Positions 14,518-23,435 of a stretch of DNA of 34,648 nt are shown here, piece after piece. The notes under the pieces were generated by a model that worked only from the letters and a program-made list of their open reading frames with translations, did not search any database and was not told the origin of the DNA. This DNA is from DASYVD01 sp036000545 (GTDB lineage: Bacteria > Actinomycetota > UBA4738 > CALAEC01). The stretch lies in contig DASYVD010000008.1 in assembly GCA_036000545.1 (NCBI GenBank), forward strand, positions 1-34,648, read 5' to 3'. Each line of letters begins with the position of its first letter. The first letter of the stretch is position 1. The position numbers and the translations under genes were made by a program.

Positions 14518-15743
14518 GCACGGCGACGGAGGTCGAGGACCTGCTGCGGGAACTGGCGCCGCAGGTCCTCGGCGCCCTCCTCCGGCGCTACGGCGGCTTC
14601 GACACCTGCGAGGACGCGGTGCAGGAGGCCTTGCTGGCGGCCGCGATCCAGTGGCCGACCGAGGGTATGCCTGACAACCCGAGGGGTTGGCTGATCACGG
14701 TCGCGTCCCGCCGCCGGATCGAGCTGTGGCGCAGCGAATCGGCCCGCCGACGCCGGGAGGAGACCGCCGCCTCATTGGAACCGCCGGGCCCAGAGCCCAC
14801 CCCGGGCGTCGACGACACTCTCACCCTGCTGCTGCTGTGCTGTCACGCGGCGCTCACTTCGGTCTCCCAGGTGGCCCTGACGTTGCGCGCTGTCGGCGGG
14901 CTGAGCACCGCGGAGATCGCCCGCGCCTTCCTGGTCCCGGAGGCCACCGTGGCCCAACGCATCAGCCGAGCCAAGCAGCGGATCAAGGCCAGCGGTGCCG
15001 AGTTCCGGATGCCTCCGCTCGCGGAACGATCCGAACGGATCGCTGCTGTGCTGCACGTGCTGTATCTGATCTTCAACGAGGGATACACCGCCAGCTCCGG
15101 GTCCTCGCTGCATCGCCTCGAGCTCACCACCGAGGCGATCCGGCTGACCCGGCAGCTTCGCGATCACTTGCCCGAGGACGGCGAGGTCGCCGGGCTCCTC
15201 GCCCTCATGCTGCTTACCGACGCTCGCCGCCCGGGGCGAACCCGCCCAGACGGCGCCCTGGTCCCGCTCGCGGAGCAGGACCGTCACCAGTGGGACGCCC
15301 AGGCCATCGCCGAGGGGGTCACGCTGATCACCGAGACGCTCGCCAGGGCGCCGATCGGGCCCTACCAGCTACAGGCCGCCATCGCCGCCGTGCACGACGA
15401 GGCGGCCCGTTTCGAGGACACGGACTGGCGGCAAATCCTCGGACTGTACGAGCTGCTGCACAGCATCGCGCCCGGACCGATGGTCACCCTCAACCGCATC
15501 GTCGCCGTCGCAATGGTCGATGGCCCTCAGGCTGGTCTGCAGCAGCTAGTCGCGGCAGAGGCTGACCCCGCGCTCGCCGGGCACCATCGAGTCGAGGCCG
15601 TCAGGGCACACTTGCTCGAGATGGCAGGTGACCAGGAGGCGGCACGAGCCCACTACCGCCTGGCCGCACGCCGCACGCTTAGCGTCCCCGAGCAGCTCTA
15701 TCTCGAGTCTCGCGCGGCACAACTCACGCCCAGTCGGGCATGA
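14514..15743 (+). CDS. ECF42-type RNA polymerase sigma factor with C-terminal extension
   Basis: The GTG at 14514 overlaps the DGPF stop and gives 409 residues. Region 2 (about 10-80) includes YGGFDTCEDAVQEALLAA and NPRGWLITVASRRRIELWR. Region 4 (about 105-165) includes LRAVGGLSTAEIARAFLVPE and VAQRISRAKQRIK. The remaining ~240 residues form the helical DUF6596/TPR-like extension (LHVLYLIFNEGYTASSG, GPYQLQAAIAAVHDEA, LLHSIAPGPMVTLNRIVAVA). ECF42 factors lack an anti-sigma factor, and this extension is reported to be needed for activity. No anti-sigma gene is nearby. Confidence 0.94.
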   Translation: MSTATEVEDLLRELAPQVLGALLRRYGGFDTCEDAVQEALLAAAIQWPTEGMPDNPRGWLITVASRRRIELWRSESARRRREETAASLEPPGPEPTPGVDDTLTLLLLCCHAALTSVSQVALTLRAVGGLSTAEIARAFLVPEATVAQRISRAKQRIKASGAEFRMPPLAERSERIAAVLHVLYLIFNEGYTASSGSSLHRLELTTEAIRLTRQLRDHLPEDGEVAGLLALMLLTDARRPGRTRPDGALVPLAEQDRHQWDAQAIAEGVTLITETLARAPIGPYQLQAAIAAVHDEAARFEDTDWRQILGLYELLHSIAPGPMVTLNRIVAVAMVDGPQAGLQQLVAAEADPALAGHHRVEAVRAHLLEMAGDQEAARAHYRLAARRTLSVPEQLYLESRAAQLTPSRA

Positions 15744-15770
15744 CCCGGGCCGACTGTGCAGCACGTTTGT

Positions 15771-15870
15771 GTGCACCCAGCTGGACGGTACTCGAATAAA
15801 CGTCCAGGGGTAGCGGACTATGTGTTCGCCGTGAGCCCTCGTCGCTCGAGCAGCGCCGTGAGGGCTACGG
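15771..15870 (+). repeat. ~100-nt dispersed intergenic element, copy E1
   Basis: This element aligns with 28810-28910 at roughly three quarters identity by hand, including a 17-nt exact block (15849-15865). A hairpin CTGGAC...GTCCAG with a 17-nt loop lies near the start, and the same place in the other copy also pairs. It sits in the 218-bp gap between the convergent sigma factor and PadR genes. I see no gene in this gap. Confidence 0.6.
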
Positions 15871-15961
15871 TCGAAGCGGCACGGGGCGAGGCTACGACTC
15901 CGCGCCCGCGGACCTGTCAGATACGCGGACAAGCTAAGCAAGGGATCCAGAAGTCGCAGGT

Positions 15962-16660
15962 TCAAGAGGACGGCCGTCGCCTCTGTGTGCGGGGCGGCAT
16001 TGGTGTGCGATCCGTGTGCTCCGGTGTTGGTACCGGAAGCTGCGCGAAGATCTCGAGCCCTCGGTCGTTCTTCCCATCGGCGGAGAGATCCTCCCACCCC
16101 TCGATCTCCGCGAGCGTTCGGTCGGCCCAGCTATCGACCGTCCTGAGGAGGCTCACGAAGAAGTCGACGGCGAGAGCGCGAATGTAAACCTGGTCTTGTA
16201 GCGCCGCCCGGCCTTCCAGGAACTCCTGTTTCACGGCGCCGCCGAAGCGCAGCATCTCCTGGGCGTCGCCCCGCACCTGCTCGAGAGTGGCGACGATCTG
16301 CTCCTTCGTGCCAAGGGGCGCGATGAACAGCCGGATCATCGCTTCGAAGTCCATGGCGAACGGGGAGACCGGGGTATCCAGCCACTCGCGCAGCACCTCG
16401 CGCCCGGCTTCCGTGATCGAATACACGGTCCGCGGCCGCTTCCCCACGTACTCTCGCTTCCCCCCGATCAACTCCATGGCGGCGAGCCGCTTCACCTCTC
16501 GGTAGATCGCGCTCTCCGCCCGCGGCCACACGTAGCGGAAGTAGCGGATCCGCTGCCGGGCCAGCTCGTATGTGGACCATGGGTGCACGGCGAGCTGGGC
16601 CAGCACCGCGTACGAGGTGGTCGTCAGGCGCCGACGAGAGTCCTTGCTGACTCTTGACAT
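15962..16660 (-). CDS. PadR-family transcriptional regulator
   Basis: A 232-residue protein. The N-terminal winged helix is typical (TTTSYAVLAQLAVHPWSTYEL, YREVKRLAAMELIGGKREYV, TVYSITEAGREVLREWL), followed by the PadR C-terminal helical dimerisation region (Vir-type, about 95-200). PadR proteins repress neighbouring genes and release DNA on binding phenolics or other small molecules. The start codon lies inside a perfect inverted repeat shared with the divergent flavoprotein promoter, and no ribosome site precedes it, so a leaderless transcript is plausible. The last ~30 residues are basic and Pro-rich and may be disordered. Confidence 0.92.
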   Translation of the reverse strand: MSRVSKDSRRRLTTTSYAVLAQLAVHPWSTYELARQRIRYFRYVWPRAESAIYREVKRLAAMELIGGKREYVGKRPRTVYSITEAGREVLREWLDTPVSPFAMDFEAMIRLFIAPLGTKEQIVATLEQVRGDAQEMLRFGGAVKQEFLEGRAALQDQVYIRALAVDFFVSLLRTVDSWADRTLAEIEGWEDLSADGKNDRGLEIFAQLPVPTPEHTDRTPMPPRTQRRRPSS

Positions 16661-16700
16661 ACTCCAAACGCAAGTATAGCGTTACTCGCGTTTGGAGTAT
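16659..16700. promoter_or_regulatory. Operator: perfect 13-bp inverted repeat between padR and flavoprotein gene
   Basis: ATACTCCAAACGC (16659-16671) and GCGTTTGGAGTAT (16688-16700) are exact complements around a 16-bp spacer. The ATACT...AGTAT ends resemble known PadR boxes. It overlaps the padR start codon and ends about 40 bp before the flavoprotein ribosome site, so binding should shut both genes. Confidence 0.8.
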
Positions 16701-16753
16701 AGGGGGGAGGCTGGCGAGGGACAACCGACGAGACCGCAGAGGAGGCGGTGGCC

Positions 16754-18154
16754 ATGGCCACAATGGGATTCGAGCTCGCCGGGCTCGATGGGGGACGGGT
16801 CGGTCTGACCTCTGAGCAGGTCGAAGACCTGGACTCCCGGATCGAGGGTTCGGTGCTGGGTCCGGTCGACGAGGCATGGGACGATGCCGTCCTGATCTGG
16901 AACGCGATGGTGGCCAAGGCTCCCGCGCTCGTCGTCCAGCCGGCCTCGGCCCGCGACGTCGCCTCGACGGTCGGATTCGCACGAGCCCACGGGCTACTGC
17001 TCAGCGTGAAGGGTGGGGGCCACAACATCGCCGGCACCTCCATGGCCGAGGGTGGCCTTGCGCTGGACATGTCCCGCCTTCGCGACGTCGCGGTCAACCC
17101 CGACGCCAGGCTCGCGCATGTCGGGGCGGGATGCTTGCTCAAGCACGTCGACCAGGCCACCCAGGAGCACGGACTGGCGATGGTGCTCGGCTTCGTGTCC
17201 GAAACCGGAGTCGCCGGCCTGACCCTCGGCGGCGGCTTCGGATACCTCACCCGCCGGTTCGGGTGGACGGTCGACAACCTCGAGGAAGTCGAGATCGTGA
17301 CCGCGGACGGCGGGATTCTGACCGCTAACCGCGACGAGAACGCCGAGCTTTTCTGGGCGCTCAAGGGTGGGGGCGGCAACTTCGGAGTCGTGACCCGGTT
17401 CACGTTCCGCTTGAGCGAGGTCGGCCCTGCCATCACCGGTGGCCTCATCGTCTGGAGCGCAGAGCGAGCGGAGGAGGTTTTAGCCACATACCGAGCGCTG
17501 ACCGAGTCGGCGCCGCGCGAGCTGACCGCCGCCGTAACCGTGCGGCTGGCGCCGCCGGCCCCGTTCCTCCCCCAGGAGTGGCACGGGAGGCCAATCGCCG
17601 GGATGGTGCTGTGCCACAGCGGCTCGAGCCCGGAGACCAACCTGGAGGCGGTCCGCGCCCTCGGGAACCCGATCGTCGACCTCGTCACCGAGAAGCCCTA
17701 TACAGCTCAGCAATCGATGCTCGACCCCACCCAGCCCAAAGGGCTGCACTATTACTGGAAGACCGAGTTCCTGCCTGGTCTCTCGAGCGAGTTCCTCGAT
17801 ATTTTCCGGGACCGTGCCCTGAGGGCGACGTCCCCGATGTCGCAGTCGCTCGTCTTCCACGTCGCCGGTGTGCTGAACGAGCACGAGGACGCCGACGGAG
17901 CGGTCGGCAACCGGGACGCGAGATACGTGGGTGGATTCGCCGGGGCCTGGCCTCCCGATGTCGGTGATGATGAGCACGTTGGCTGGGTGCGAAGCGCATG
18001 GGAAACTATCCGGCCGTTCTCGATCGGCGGGAACTACGTCAACTTCCAGTTGGCCGAGGACGACTGCGCAAGGACTATCGACGCCTACAGAGACAACTAC
18101 GAGCGCCTCCAACGCGTCAAGGCCCGGTACGATCCGGACAACCTGTTCGTGTGA
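16754..18154 (+). CDS. Berberine-bridge-type FAD-linked oxidoreductase
   Basis: A 466-residue flavoprotein from the ATG at 16754 (GAGGAGG eight bases upstream); a GTG at 16748 sits too close to that site. The FAD_binding_4 (PCMH) domain spans about 55-230: VKGGGHNIAG with His90, the usual 8-alpha-histidyl FAD ligand, then SETGVAGLTLGGGFGYL and LFWALKGGGGNFGVVT. The second ligand Cys of bicovalent enzymes is absent (SETG in its place), so single covalent attachment is expected. The substrate cap and C-terminal BBE segment follow (LHYYWKTEFLP, RVKARYDPDNLF). The substrate is unknown; family members oxidise sugars, alkaloids and phenolic metabolites. Expression is probably controlled by the divergent PadR. 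Confidence 0.93.
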   Translation: MATMGFELAGLDGGRVGLTSEQVEDLDSRIEGSVLGPVDEAWDDAVLIWNAMVAKAPALVVQPASARDVASTVGFARAHGLLLSVKGGGHNIAGTSMAEGGLALDMSRLRDVAVNPDARLAHVGAGCLLKHVDQATQEHGLAMVLGFVSETGVAGLTLGGGFGYLTRRFGWTVDNLEEVEIVTADGGILTANRDENAELFWALKGGGGNFGVVTRFTFRLSEVGPAITGGLIVWSAERAEEVLATYRALTESAPRELTAAVTVRLAPPAPFLPQEWHGRPIAGMVLCHSGSSPETNLEAVRALGNPIVDLVTEKPYTAQQSMLDPTQPKGLHYYWKTEFLPGLSSEFLDIFRDRALRATSPMSQSLVFHVAGVLNEHEDADGAVGNRDARYVGGFAGAWPPDVGDDEHVGWVRSAWETIRPFSIGGNYVNFQLAEDDCARTIDAYRDNYERLQRVKARYDPDNLFV

Positions 18155-18395
18155 ACCGGAATATTCCTCCGGCGGCCTGATGGCCGTGCTGAACAGTGAG
18201 GTCTCGAAGGCGGTGACGCCGCGCTGGGGCGTGCGCGAACGAGCCACGGTCGGATCAGTGGGGCTCGTGTCCCTCGCAGGGTCCAGATCCCCCATTCCGC
18301 CGATGGCTCCGCCGCGTCCATGTTTCGGTCGAGCGGCCTCTTGCGCGTGTGCATGCTGATTGGGATGATCGGCGGTCGAACGACACTGGGGGAAC

Positions 18396-19628
18396 ATGAC
18401 CGACAGAGTCAAGGACTATCCGTACGCCTTCCACATCGCGCTCGACGGAAACGGCATCAATGGGCTCGAAGGCCTCGCGGGAGTTTGTCTCTTCCTGTAC
18501 GACCCTGACACGGATAGGCACGCTTACAAGATCGTCTACTACGATGGCATCGCCGCCGGCCATTCGGTTTCGGTCAACCCCGAGGGGACGGTGGGTTTCC
18601 TGGGTAATGCAGGCCAGCATCTGCTCTTCTATGATGCGCGCACGCTGGACGAGATTGACCGCGTCTCGACGCTCCGAGTGGAGCCAACACCGACATCGCT
18701 CCAGGGGAGCACGCACCTCGTGTGGTTGTCTCCGGACGAATTCATCACTCCCATCGGCCGGAACTTCTATAAGTTCTCTTTGTACAACCTCACGAAGCCC
18801 GAACGACTGGGTCCCCACAAGGTGAAGCTCCCGCACGCCATGAAGGTCACGAAAAGCGGTCGGTACATCTGCTATGGGTCGATGGACAGTCCCGCGTACG
18901 GCCGTGACGGTGAGGCCCGACACGTCGGCGTGTGGGACATGGAGAAGAACGAAGCATCAGTAATTCCTCTTCCCGCCACGTGCTGGCACGTCGTTCCCGC
19001 CGCGGACTCGGACCTGTTCTATTGCGTGTCTTTCCGAGTCGAGCCGCAAGACTACGAGGACTGGCACGAATGGGCGATTGCGTTCAAGAAAGAGTACGTC
19101 TTCGAGATCGACGCCGAGGATAGGATGGTCGTACGCCACTGGTCGGGCGGCCGGGAGATCCCGGCGCACATCAACTCCGATCTGACGCTTTCCGACACGG
19201 AATTGATCTTCTGCAACGGGGGCAGCCAAACCATCGTGTGCATCGATCTAGAGACCTTCGCCAAGTTCAGAATCATCGACGAGCGCCCGGATCTTCAGAC
19301 TCAACTTCAGCATCCCCGTGAGGTGGCCACACAGGTGTACGACGTCCTTGCTCGGGGCAACATGTTCACCAATAGTCGGCACATCCTGGGTGCGCTGCGA
19401 GTCAGTCGATTCAGCTTGCTCGACTCCGTGTACGCCGCGCAGCTCTCCGCGGACCAGACCTTTCTCTTCACGGCCAACCGCGGGCTCAACCACATCACGA
19501 TCTATGACTACCCGGCGGGCACGATCCGGCTCCGCGTCAACATGCCGCCGATACAGGACTACCAGTCGTTCATCCCCGACACAGCGGATCCCCGGCTTGG
19601 CTTCCACCACAGCACATTGCTCGGTTGA
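18396..19628 (+). CDS. Unknown propeller-like protein
   Basis: A 410-residue soluble protein without a signal peptide; GGGGGAAC precedes the ATG. I do not recognise a family. Repeated beta-rich units with small-residue turns suggest a beta-propeller: HSVSVNPEGTVGFLGNAGQH, LLFYDARTLDEIDRVST, HLVWLSPDEFITPIGRNFYK, MKVTKSGRYICYGSMDS, HINSDLTLSDTELIFCNGGS and AAQLSADQTFLFTANRG. Several His, Trp and Asp residues recur near blade starts, so a metal or active centre is possible. Its stop codon abuts that of the convergent SRPBCC gene with no spacer (TGATCA at 19626-19631). The 241-bp gap before it holds a GGAATATTCC palindrome (18158-18167) and nothing else I can name. Confidence 0.8.
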   Translation: MTDRVKDYPYAFHIALDGNGINGLEGLAGVCLFLYDPDTDRHAYKIVYYDGIAAGHSVSVNPEGTVGFLGNAGQHLLFYDARTLDEIDRVSTLRVEPTPTSLQGSTHLVWLSPDEFITPIGRNFYKFSLYNLTKPERLGPHKVKLPHAMKVTKSGRYICYGSMDSPAYGRDGEARHVGVWDMEKNEASVIPLPATCWHVVPAADSDLFYCVSFRVEPQDYEDWHEWAIAFKKEYVFEIDAEDRMVVRHWSGGREIPAHINSDLTLSDTELIFCNGGSQTIVCIDLETFAKFRIIDERPDLQTQLQHPREVATQVYDVLARGNMFTNSRHILGALRVSRFSLLDSVYAAQLSADQTFLFTANRGLNHITIYDYPAGTIRLRVNMPPIQDYQSFIPDTADPRLGFHHSTLLG

Positions 19629-20171
19629 TCAGCTACCCACTTCCGTGTCGACGAGGGCTGCGGCTGCCTCGAACACGCTGCGCGCGTTTTTCGGAATGAG
19701 CGTCGTGACCATCGACTCGACGAACGCCGCAACCGGCCGCTCCAGCGGACCCGCCAGCTTCCCGAGGGCGCCGGGGGCGAGGTCGAAGCTTCCGGCGAAC
19801 GTAATGCGCGAGCCCCGTCCTCCCATAGCCGAGGCGTAGGTGGTTGTGCCCCGACATTCGATGTGTTCCCCGAGCACGGACGGTTCGATCGACCACCTGC
19901 ACACGCGCGTGACTGAGTCCCACTCGCTGCGATCGATCCACCCGATCTCGGTGGCGTGAAGGGCCTTCGCCAGCACGGCGGGAATGTGCTGAGTGGACCG
20001 CCATTCGTTCACGATTCTGGTGCGTCCTGGAGCCACTTCGTCCCGTTCGAGTACAAGCACGGTCTCGACCTCGTCGATCGACGGGACCAGATCCGGCAAC
20101 CGATCACGCACCGTTGCCCATAGCCTCTCGACCGGCTGACGAACCAGCACGAGGGTCTCAAACGACTTCAT
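19629..20171 (-). CDS. SRPBCC-fold (polyketide cyclase/dehydrase-like) protein
   Basis: A 180-residue protein. MKSFETLVLVRQPVERLWATV opens a typical START/SRPBCC fold; RTRIVNEWRSTQHIP and SRITFAGSFDLAPGALGKL form later strands, and a long C-terminal helix follows (PVAAFVESMVTTLIPKNARS). Such proteins bind hydrophobic ligands. The ATG at 20171 lies inside the end of the upstream SDR gene (14-bp overlap) after a GGGGG ribosome site. It is the last gene of the four-gene cassette, which contains another SRPBCC domain in the DUF362 protein. Confidence 0.87.
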   Translation of the reverse strand: MKSFETLVLVRQPVERLWATVRDRLPDLVPSIDEVETVLVLERDEVAPGRTRIVNEWRSTQHIPAVLAKALHATEIGWIDRSEWDSVTRVCRWSIEPSVLGEHIECRGTTTYASAMGGRGSRITFAGSFDLAPGALGKLAGPLERPVAAFVESMVTTLIPKNARSVFEAAAALVDTEVGS

Positions 20172-21246
20172 GTGTCCCCCGAAGGGTCCGTTCCCTGGCC
20201 TCCGTGTCCCGCCGGGCGGCATACACGTCTTCGTGAAGGTGCATCGTCGCGCGGACCTCTCGGGTAATGTGCGGGCTCGACGCGAGCCAGGCAATGGCGC
20301 GGGCCAACGCCGTCCGGGCTGGGCGAGGCCGGTACCCGAGATCGGCGGCTCTGGAATGCGAATACCAATAGAACCGACCAACCATGGTCGCTTGGTCCCG
20401 CGTGGTAAGTGGGCGCCGCCGCTGCATACGGGCCAACACCTCCTCGGCCGACGCTGCGAGATACGACAGCGTCTGGTTGATCTCCACCCGAGGGGCCGCG
20501 ACGCCGGCGAGCTCGGCGACAATGCCGTGGATCTCAACCCACGTGAGGTTCTCACTACCGAGGAGGTAGTGCTCGCCGGACCGGCCGAACTCGGCAGCGA
20601 GGAGGTGTCCGGAGGCGACGTCCTCGACCGAAACGAGGTTGCACCCGCCTGGGTACGTCATCCTGAAGGGATCTGCGAGGTACTGAACCACGATGGCGTT
20701 ACTGGGGCCGAGCCTCGGTGCGAACGGTCCCACCGACATGGTGGGACAGACCAGCACGACCTCGATGCCGAGTTCCTCGGCGAGGCGGAGAGTGAACCGG
20801 TCTTGGCGGAGCTTCGCTGCGACATAAGCGGGTTGGCCGTCCGGGCTGGCGAGCCCCGCGGATTCGTCGATCACCTGGGGCGATGTTGCGTACCCGAAGA
20901 CGATCGACGACGAGGTCACCACCACGCGACGCGCGCCCATTTCCTTGGCGGCGTGCAGGGCATTGGAAGTACCCTTCACCGCCAACGTTTCGAGGTCATC
21001 GTCCACCTGCCCGGCGTAGGCGAACGGAATGGCAGTGTGGAATACGGTCTCGCAGTCCCGGGCAGCGCTGCGGAGAGCCTCTGCGTCGAGCACGTCACCG
21101 GCCTTTAGTTCCATGGGCAGGCCCTCGATCGACGAAAGGTCGGCAGCGGTCCGAACGAATGCGCGTACCTCGTGGCCGCCGGTGAGGAGCGCTCGCACCA
21201 GGTTCGCGCCGATCAGGCCGTTCGCCCCCGTGACCAGGGCTCTCAC
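20158..21246 (-). CDS. Extended SDR: NAD(P)-dependent epimerase/dehydratase-like
   Basis: A 362-residue Rossmann protein. TGANGLIGANLVRALL is the NAD(P)-binding turn, VTSSSIVFG carries the catalytic Ser region, and YVAAK supplies Tyr and Lys of the active site. The C-terminal half (YPGGCNLVSVEDVASGHLLA, HYLLGSENLTWVEI) is like dihydroflavonol-4-reductase, 3-beta-HSD or HpnA-type enzymes acting on hydrophobic or sugar substrates. The GTG start overlaps the stop of the DUF362 gene by four bases (21243-21246). Shared with SRPBCC proteins, it suggests a lipid-like substrate, but this is inference. Confidence 0.92.
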   Translation of the reverse strand: MRALVTGANGLIGANLVRALLTGGHEVRAFVRTAADLSSIEGLPMELKAGDVLDAEALRSAARDCETVFHTAIPFAYAGQVDDDLETLAVKGTSNALHAAKEMGARRVVVTSSSIVFGYATSPQVIDESAGLASPDGQPAYVAAKLRQDRFTLRLAEELGIEVVLVCPTMSVGPFAPRLGPSNAIVVQYLADPFRMTYPGGCNLVSVEDVASGHLLAAEFGRSGEHYLLGSENLTWVEIHGIVAELAGVAAPRVEINQTLSYLAASAEEVLARMQRRRPLTTRDQATMVGRFYWYSHSRAADLGYRPRPARTALARAIAWLASSPHITREVRATMHLHEDVYAARRDTEARERTLRGTHEVV

Positions 21247-23435
21247 GGTGGGCCCGTCTCGGAAAGACCACGCACGTCCCGGAGGCCCGCTTCGAGGAGG
21301 CCCTTCCAGAACTCGACGGCCCCAGCGAGGAAGGGTGATCTTGGCTCAGAGATCTGCTGAGTCCTGGCGTCGGTCTGGGGTGCAGCGAAGTGGGCGAAGC
21401 CGTCCTCGTCGATGCGGAGCGGCTCTTGCCGGCCGCGGCCCCACCGCTCTGGCTCGCCGACGATCGCCGTAGAAGACTGGAGCCAGCCGAGCGCATCCTT
21501 GCCGAGCCGTTCCAGCTCCGCCGCAGGGAGAAGCTCGGTAGCGGTCGGGACGTCCGGCTGTCGCCACGATCGGCCGATCCGGATGTCACGCCCCTCCACC
21601 AACGCCGCGAAGTTCGCCAGAGTCCTGTCGAAGAACGTCGAATATGCGTCGGTCACGAGGCGGCGCTTCAGCTCTGGGACGAGCGCCAGATTGACGCTCT
21701 GCCAGAATGGCGGAAGCACGAATAGCTGCCGCCCGAAGATCGTGACGTCGGTACCTCGCTCGGTCCGGCGGAAGGTGACGCTACCGTCATCGTGGATCGC
21801 GGAGCCGTTGGGGCTCTCGATGGTCTTCCAGTACATGCGGTGAACATCTGAGGCGTATTCAACGACCTCGAGCTTGGCGACATCTATCGGTTTTCCACCG
21901 GAGAGGACCAGGTAGTTCGGCTGGGGCAGATAGATGTTGCGCTCAGCCTGGCGCACGACCTGTCCCGACTCGTCGACCTCCACCGGCACAACGACGCCGC
22001 CGATGTAGTCGTTCATGTATTGGATCGTCTTGGCGACATCGACAGAGGCGACGAACTGGTCGAAGTCGATCGAGAGCTCGCGCCGGTAGTCGAAGAGGAC
22101 CGCCTCGTCGAGATACCGCCACCGGAGTCCCGGCATCTCCTCCGGTGCGCCCTCGAGCAGACGCTCGAGGGCGACGAGCTCGGGCACGATGGCGTCGTAG
22201 GCGGACGTCTCGATGGCGGCGGTGTCGAAGCCCAAAGGCACTTGGATGCGGCGCAGCTTGTCCTTGTCGTAGAGAGTGCGGTACGAGGCCGCCATTTGGT
22301 GCAGGTTGGCGAGCATGTAATTGCCGAACACGAGGACGGCTGCTGCGGCGGGGTCGTCGTCGACGTTGGCGAACAACGGGGCAAGGCGTTCGTTCATCCG
22401 TGCATCGAGCGGCGACTTCAGGGGAAACGCCGTGGCGTCGAGGACCTGGAGCCAGGGCCGAACGAGACGCGACCATGTGGGCGAAGCGTCTCGCTTTGCG
22501 GTCGAGTCGAGGATCAGCGGGTGGGCGTTGATCCAGCCGTCGTAAGGGTCGAGACTGCCCAGAATCGTCGGATCAACCGCATCGCCCAGGGCGGGCGACC
22601 TGGTCGCGAGCGAGGACGTGGCCGGGTCGAGCCCCATCTTGATCGCCCCAACCCTGTCGGCCAACCAGGTGCTCGTCGAGGCGATGATGCAGTGCGTCGG
22701 GATCGCCCGCGGGGCCCGCCCGCCGCCGCTTCCGTGACAGCTGACGATGGCGTCGATCAGGCACAGGTCGACTGGCGTCGCTCTCAAGACCTCGGCGACC
22801 ACGTCGCCGGGATGCGCCATCAGGCGGTAGTAGTAGTCCTTGTCGACGAGCGGCAAGACGCCGAGCAAGGTGCTCAGACCGAGGGCGTATCCGTCCGCCT
22901 CGTCGGTCTTGTTCTTGGCGAAGAGGATTCGGAACCTGGCCTCCGTCCAGATGCGAGACAGCCGGGTTCCCGCGAGCACATCTCCCGGCCCGAACGCACC
23001 CGGTGTGAGGTCCTCGCTCAGGTCGGCGATGTCGTAGCCATGGCCCGCTGGCGTCACGAATCGGTAGCCGAGTATGTCGGCCAGAGCGTAGACGTCGCGG
23101 TTCTCGGCCCACAGCGCAGAGCTCGCCGCGCTCACACCGATGACCACTCGGCGGTAGTCGGCCTCCCACAGTCGATCGATGAGCGACTCGACGAGGGTCG
23201 GATCGGTGGCGGCAGGCGAACCTGCCGCGAACCCCGAAAGGTCGGGGACGATGACGATCGGCAGCTCCCTCGGGACGATCCCGGCAGTTGCGGCTGTCTC
23301 GCCCAACGCCGTCCAGGCCCCGGATCTCTCGAGGGTCACAGCGAGGAGGTCTCCTGGACCCAGGTCCGGATCGTCGACGACGACCGCCGAAGCGGCGCGA
23401 ATCACGGCTGCTTCAGGAAGATTGGGGCGAGCCAC
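21243..23435 (-). CDS. DUF362-like protein fused to an SRPBCC domain
   Basis: The open frame extends to 23696, but upstream sequence overlaps the phasin-like gene in another frame. The GTG at 23435 (AGGCGG nearby) gives 730 residues with the natural DUF362 beginning. The first ~310 residues resemble DUF362 (DPTLVESLIDRLWEADYRRV, DLCLIDAIVSCHGSGGG, AHPGDVVAEVL). The Cys pattern for Fe-S clusters found in some DUF362 proteins is absent. About 455-615 is an SRPBCC-like domain (DFDQFVASVDVAKTIQYM, ERGTDVTIFGRQLFVLPPFW, LVTDAYSTFFDRTLANFAAL). The remainder is unassigned. It overlaps the upstream gene by 23 bp and the SDR gene by four. Function unknown. Confidence 0.83.
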   Translation of the reverse strand: MARPNLPEAAVIRAASAVVVDDPDLGPGDLLAVTLERSGAWTALGETAATAGIVPRELPIVIVPDLSGFAAGSPAATDPTLVESLIDRLWEADYRRVVIGVSAASSALWAENRDVYALADILGYRFVTPAGHGYDIADLSEDLTPGAFGPGDVLAGTRLSRIWTEARFRILFAKNKTDEADGYALGLSTLLGVLPLVDKDYYYRLMAHPGDVVAEVLRATPVDLCLIDAIVSCHGSGGGRAPRAIPTHCIIASTSTWLADRVGAIKMGLDPATSSLATRSPALGDAVDPTILGSLDPYDGWINAHPLILDSTAKRDASPTWSRLVRPWLQVLDATAFPLKSPLDARMNERLAPLFANVDDDPAAAAVLVFGNYMLANLHQMAASYRTLYDKDKLRRIQVPLGFDTAAIETSAYDAIVPELVALERLLEGAPEEMPGLRWRYLDEAVLFDYRRELSIDFDQFVASVDVAKTIQYMNDYIGGVVVPVEVDESGQVVRQAERNIYLPQPNYLVLSGGKPIDVAKLEVVEYASDVHRMYWKTIESPNGSAIHDDGSVTFRRTERGTDVTIFGRQLFVLPPFWQSVNLALVPELKRRLVTDAYSTFFDRTLANFAALVEGRDIRIGRSWRQPDVPTATELLPAAELERLGKDALGWLQSSTAIVGEPERWGRGRQEPLRIDEDGFAHFAAPQTDARTQQISEPRSPFLAGAVEFWKGLLEAGLRDVRGLSETGPP

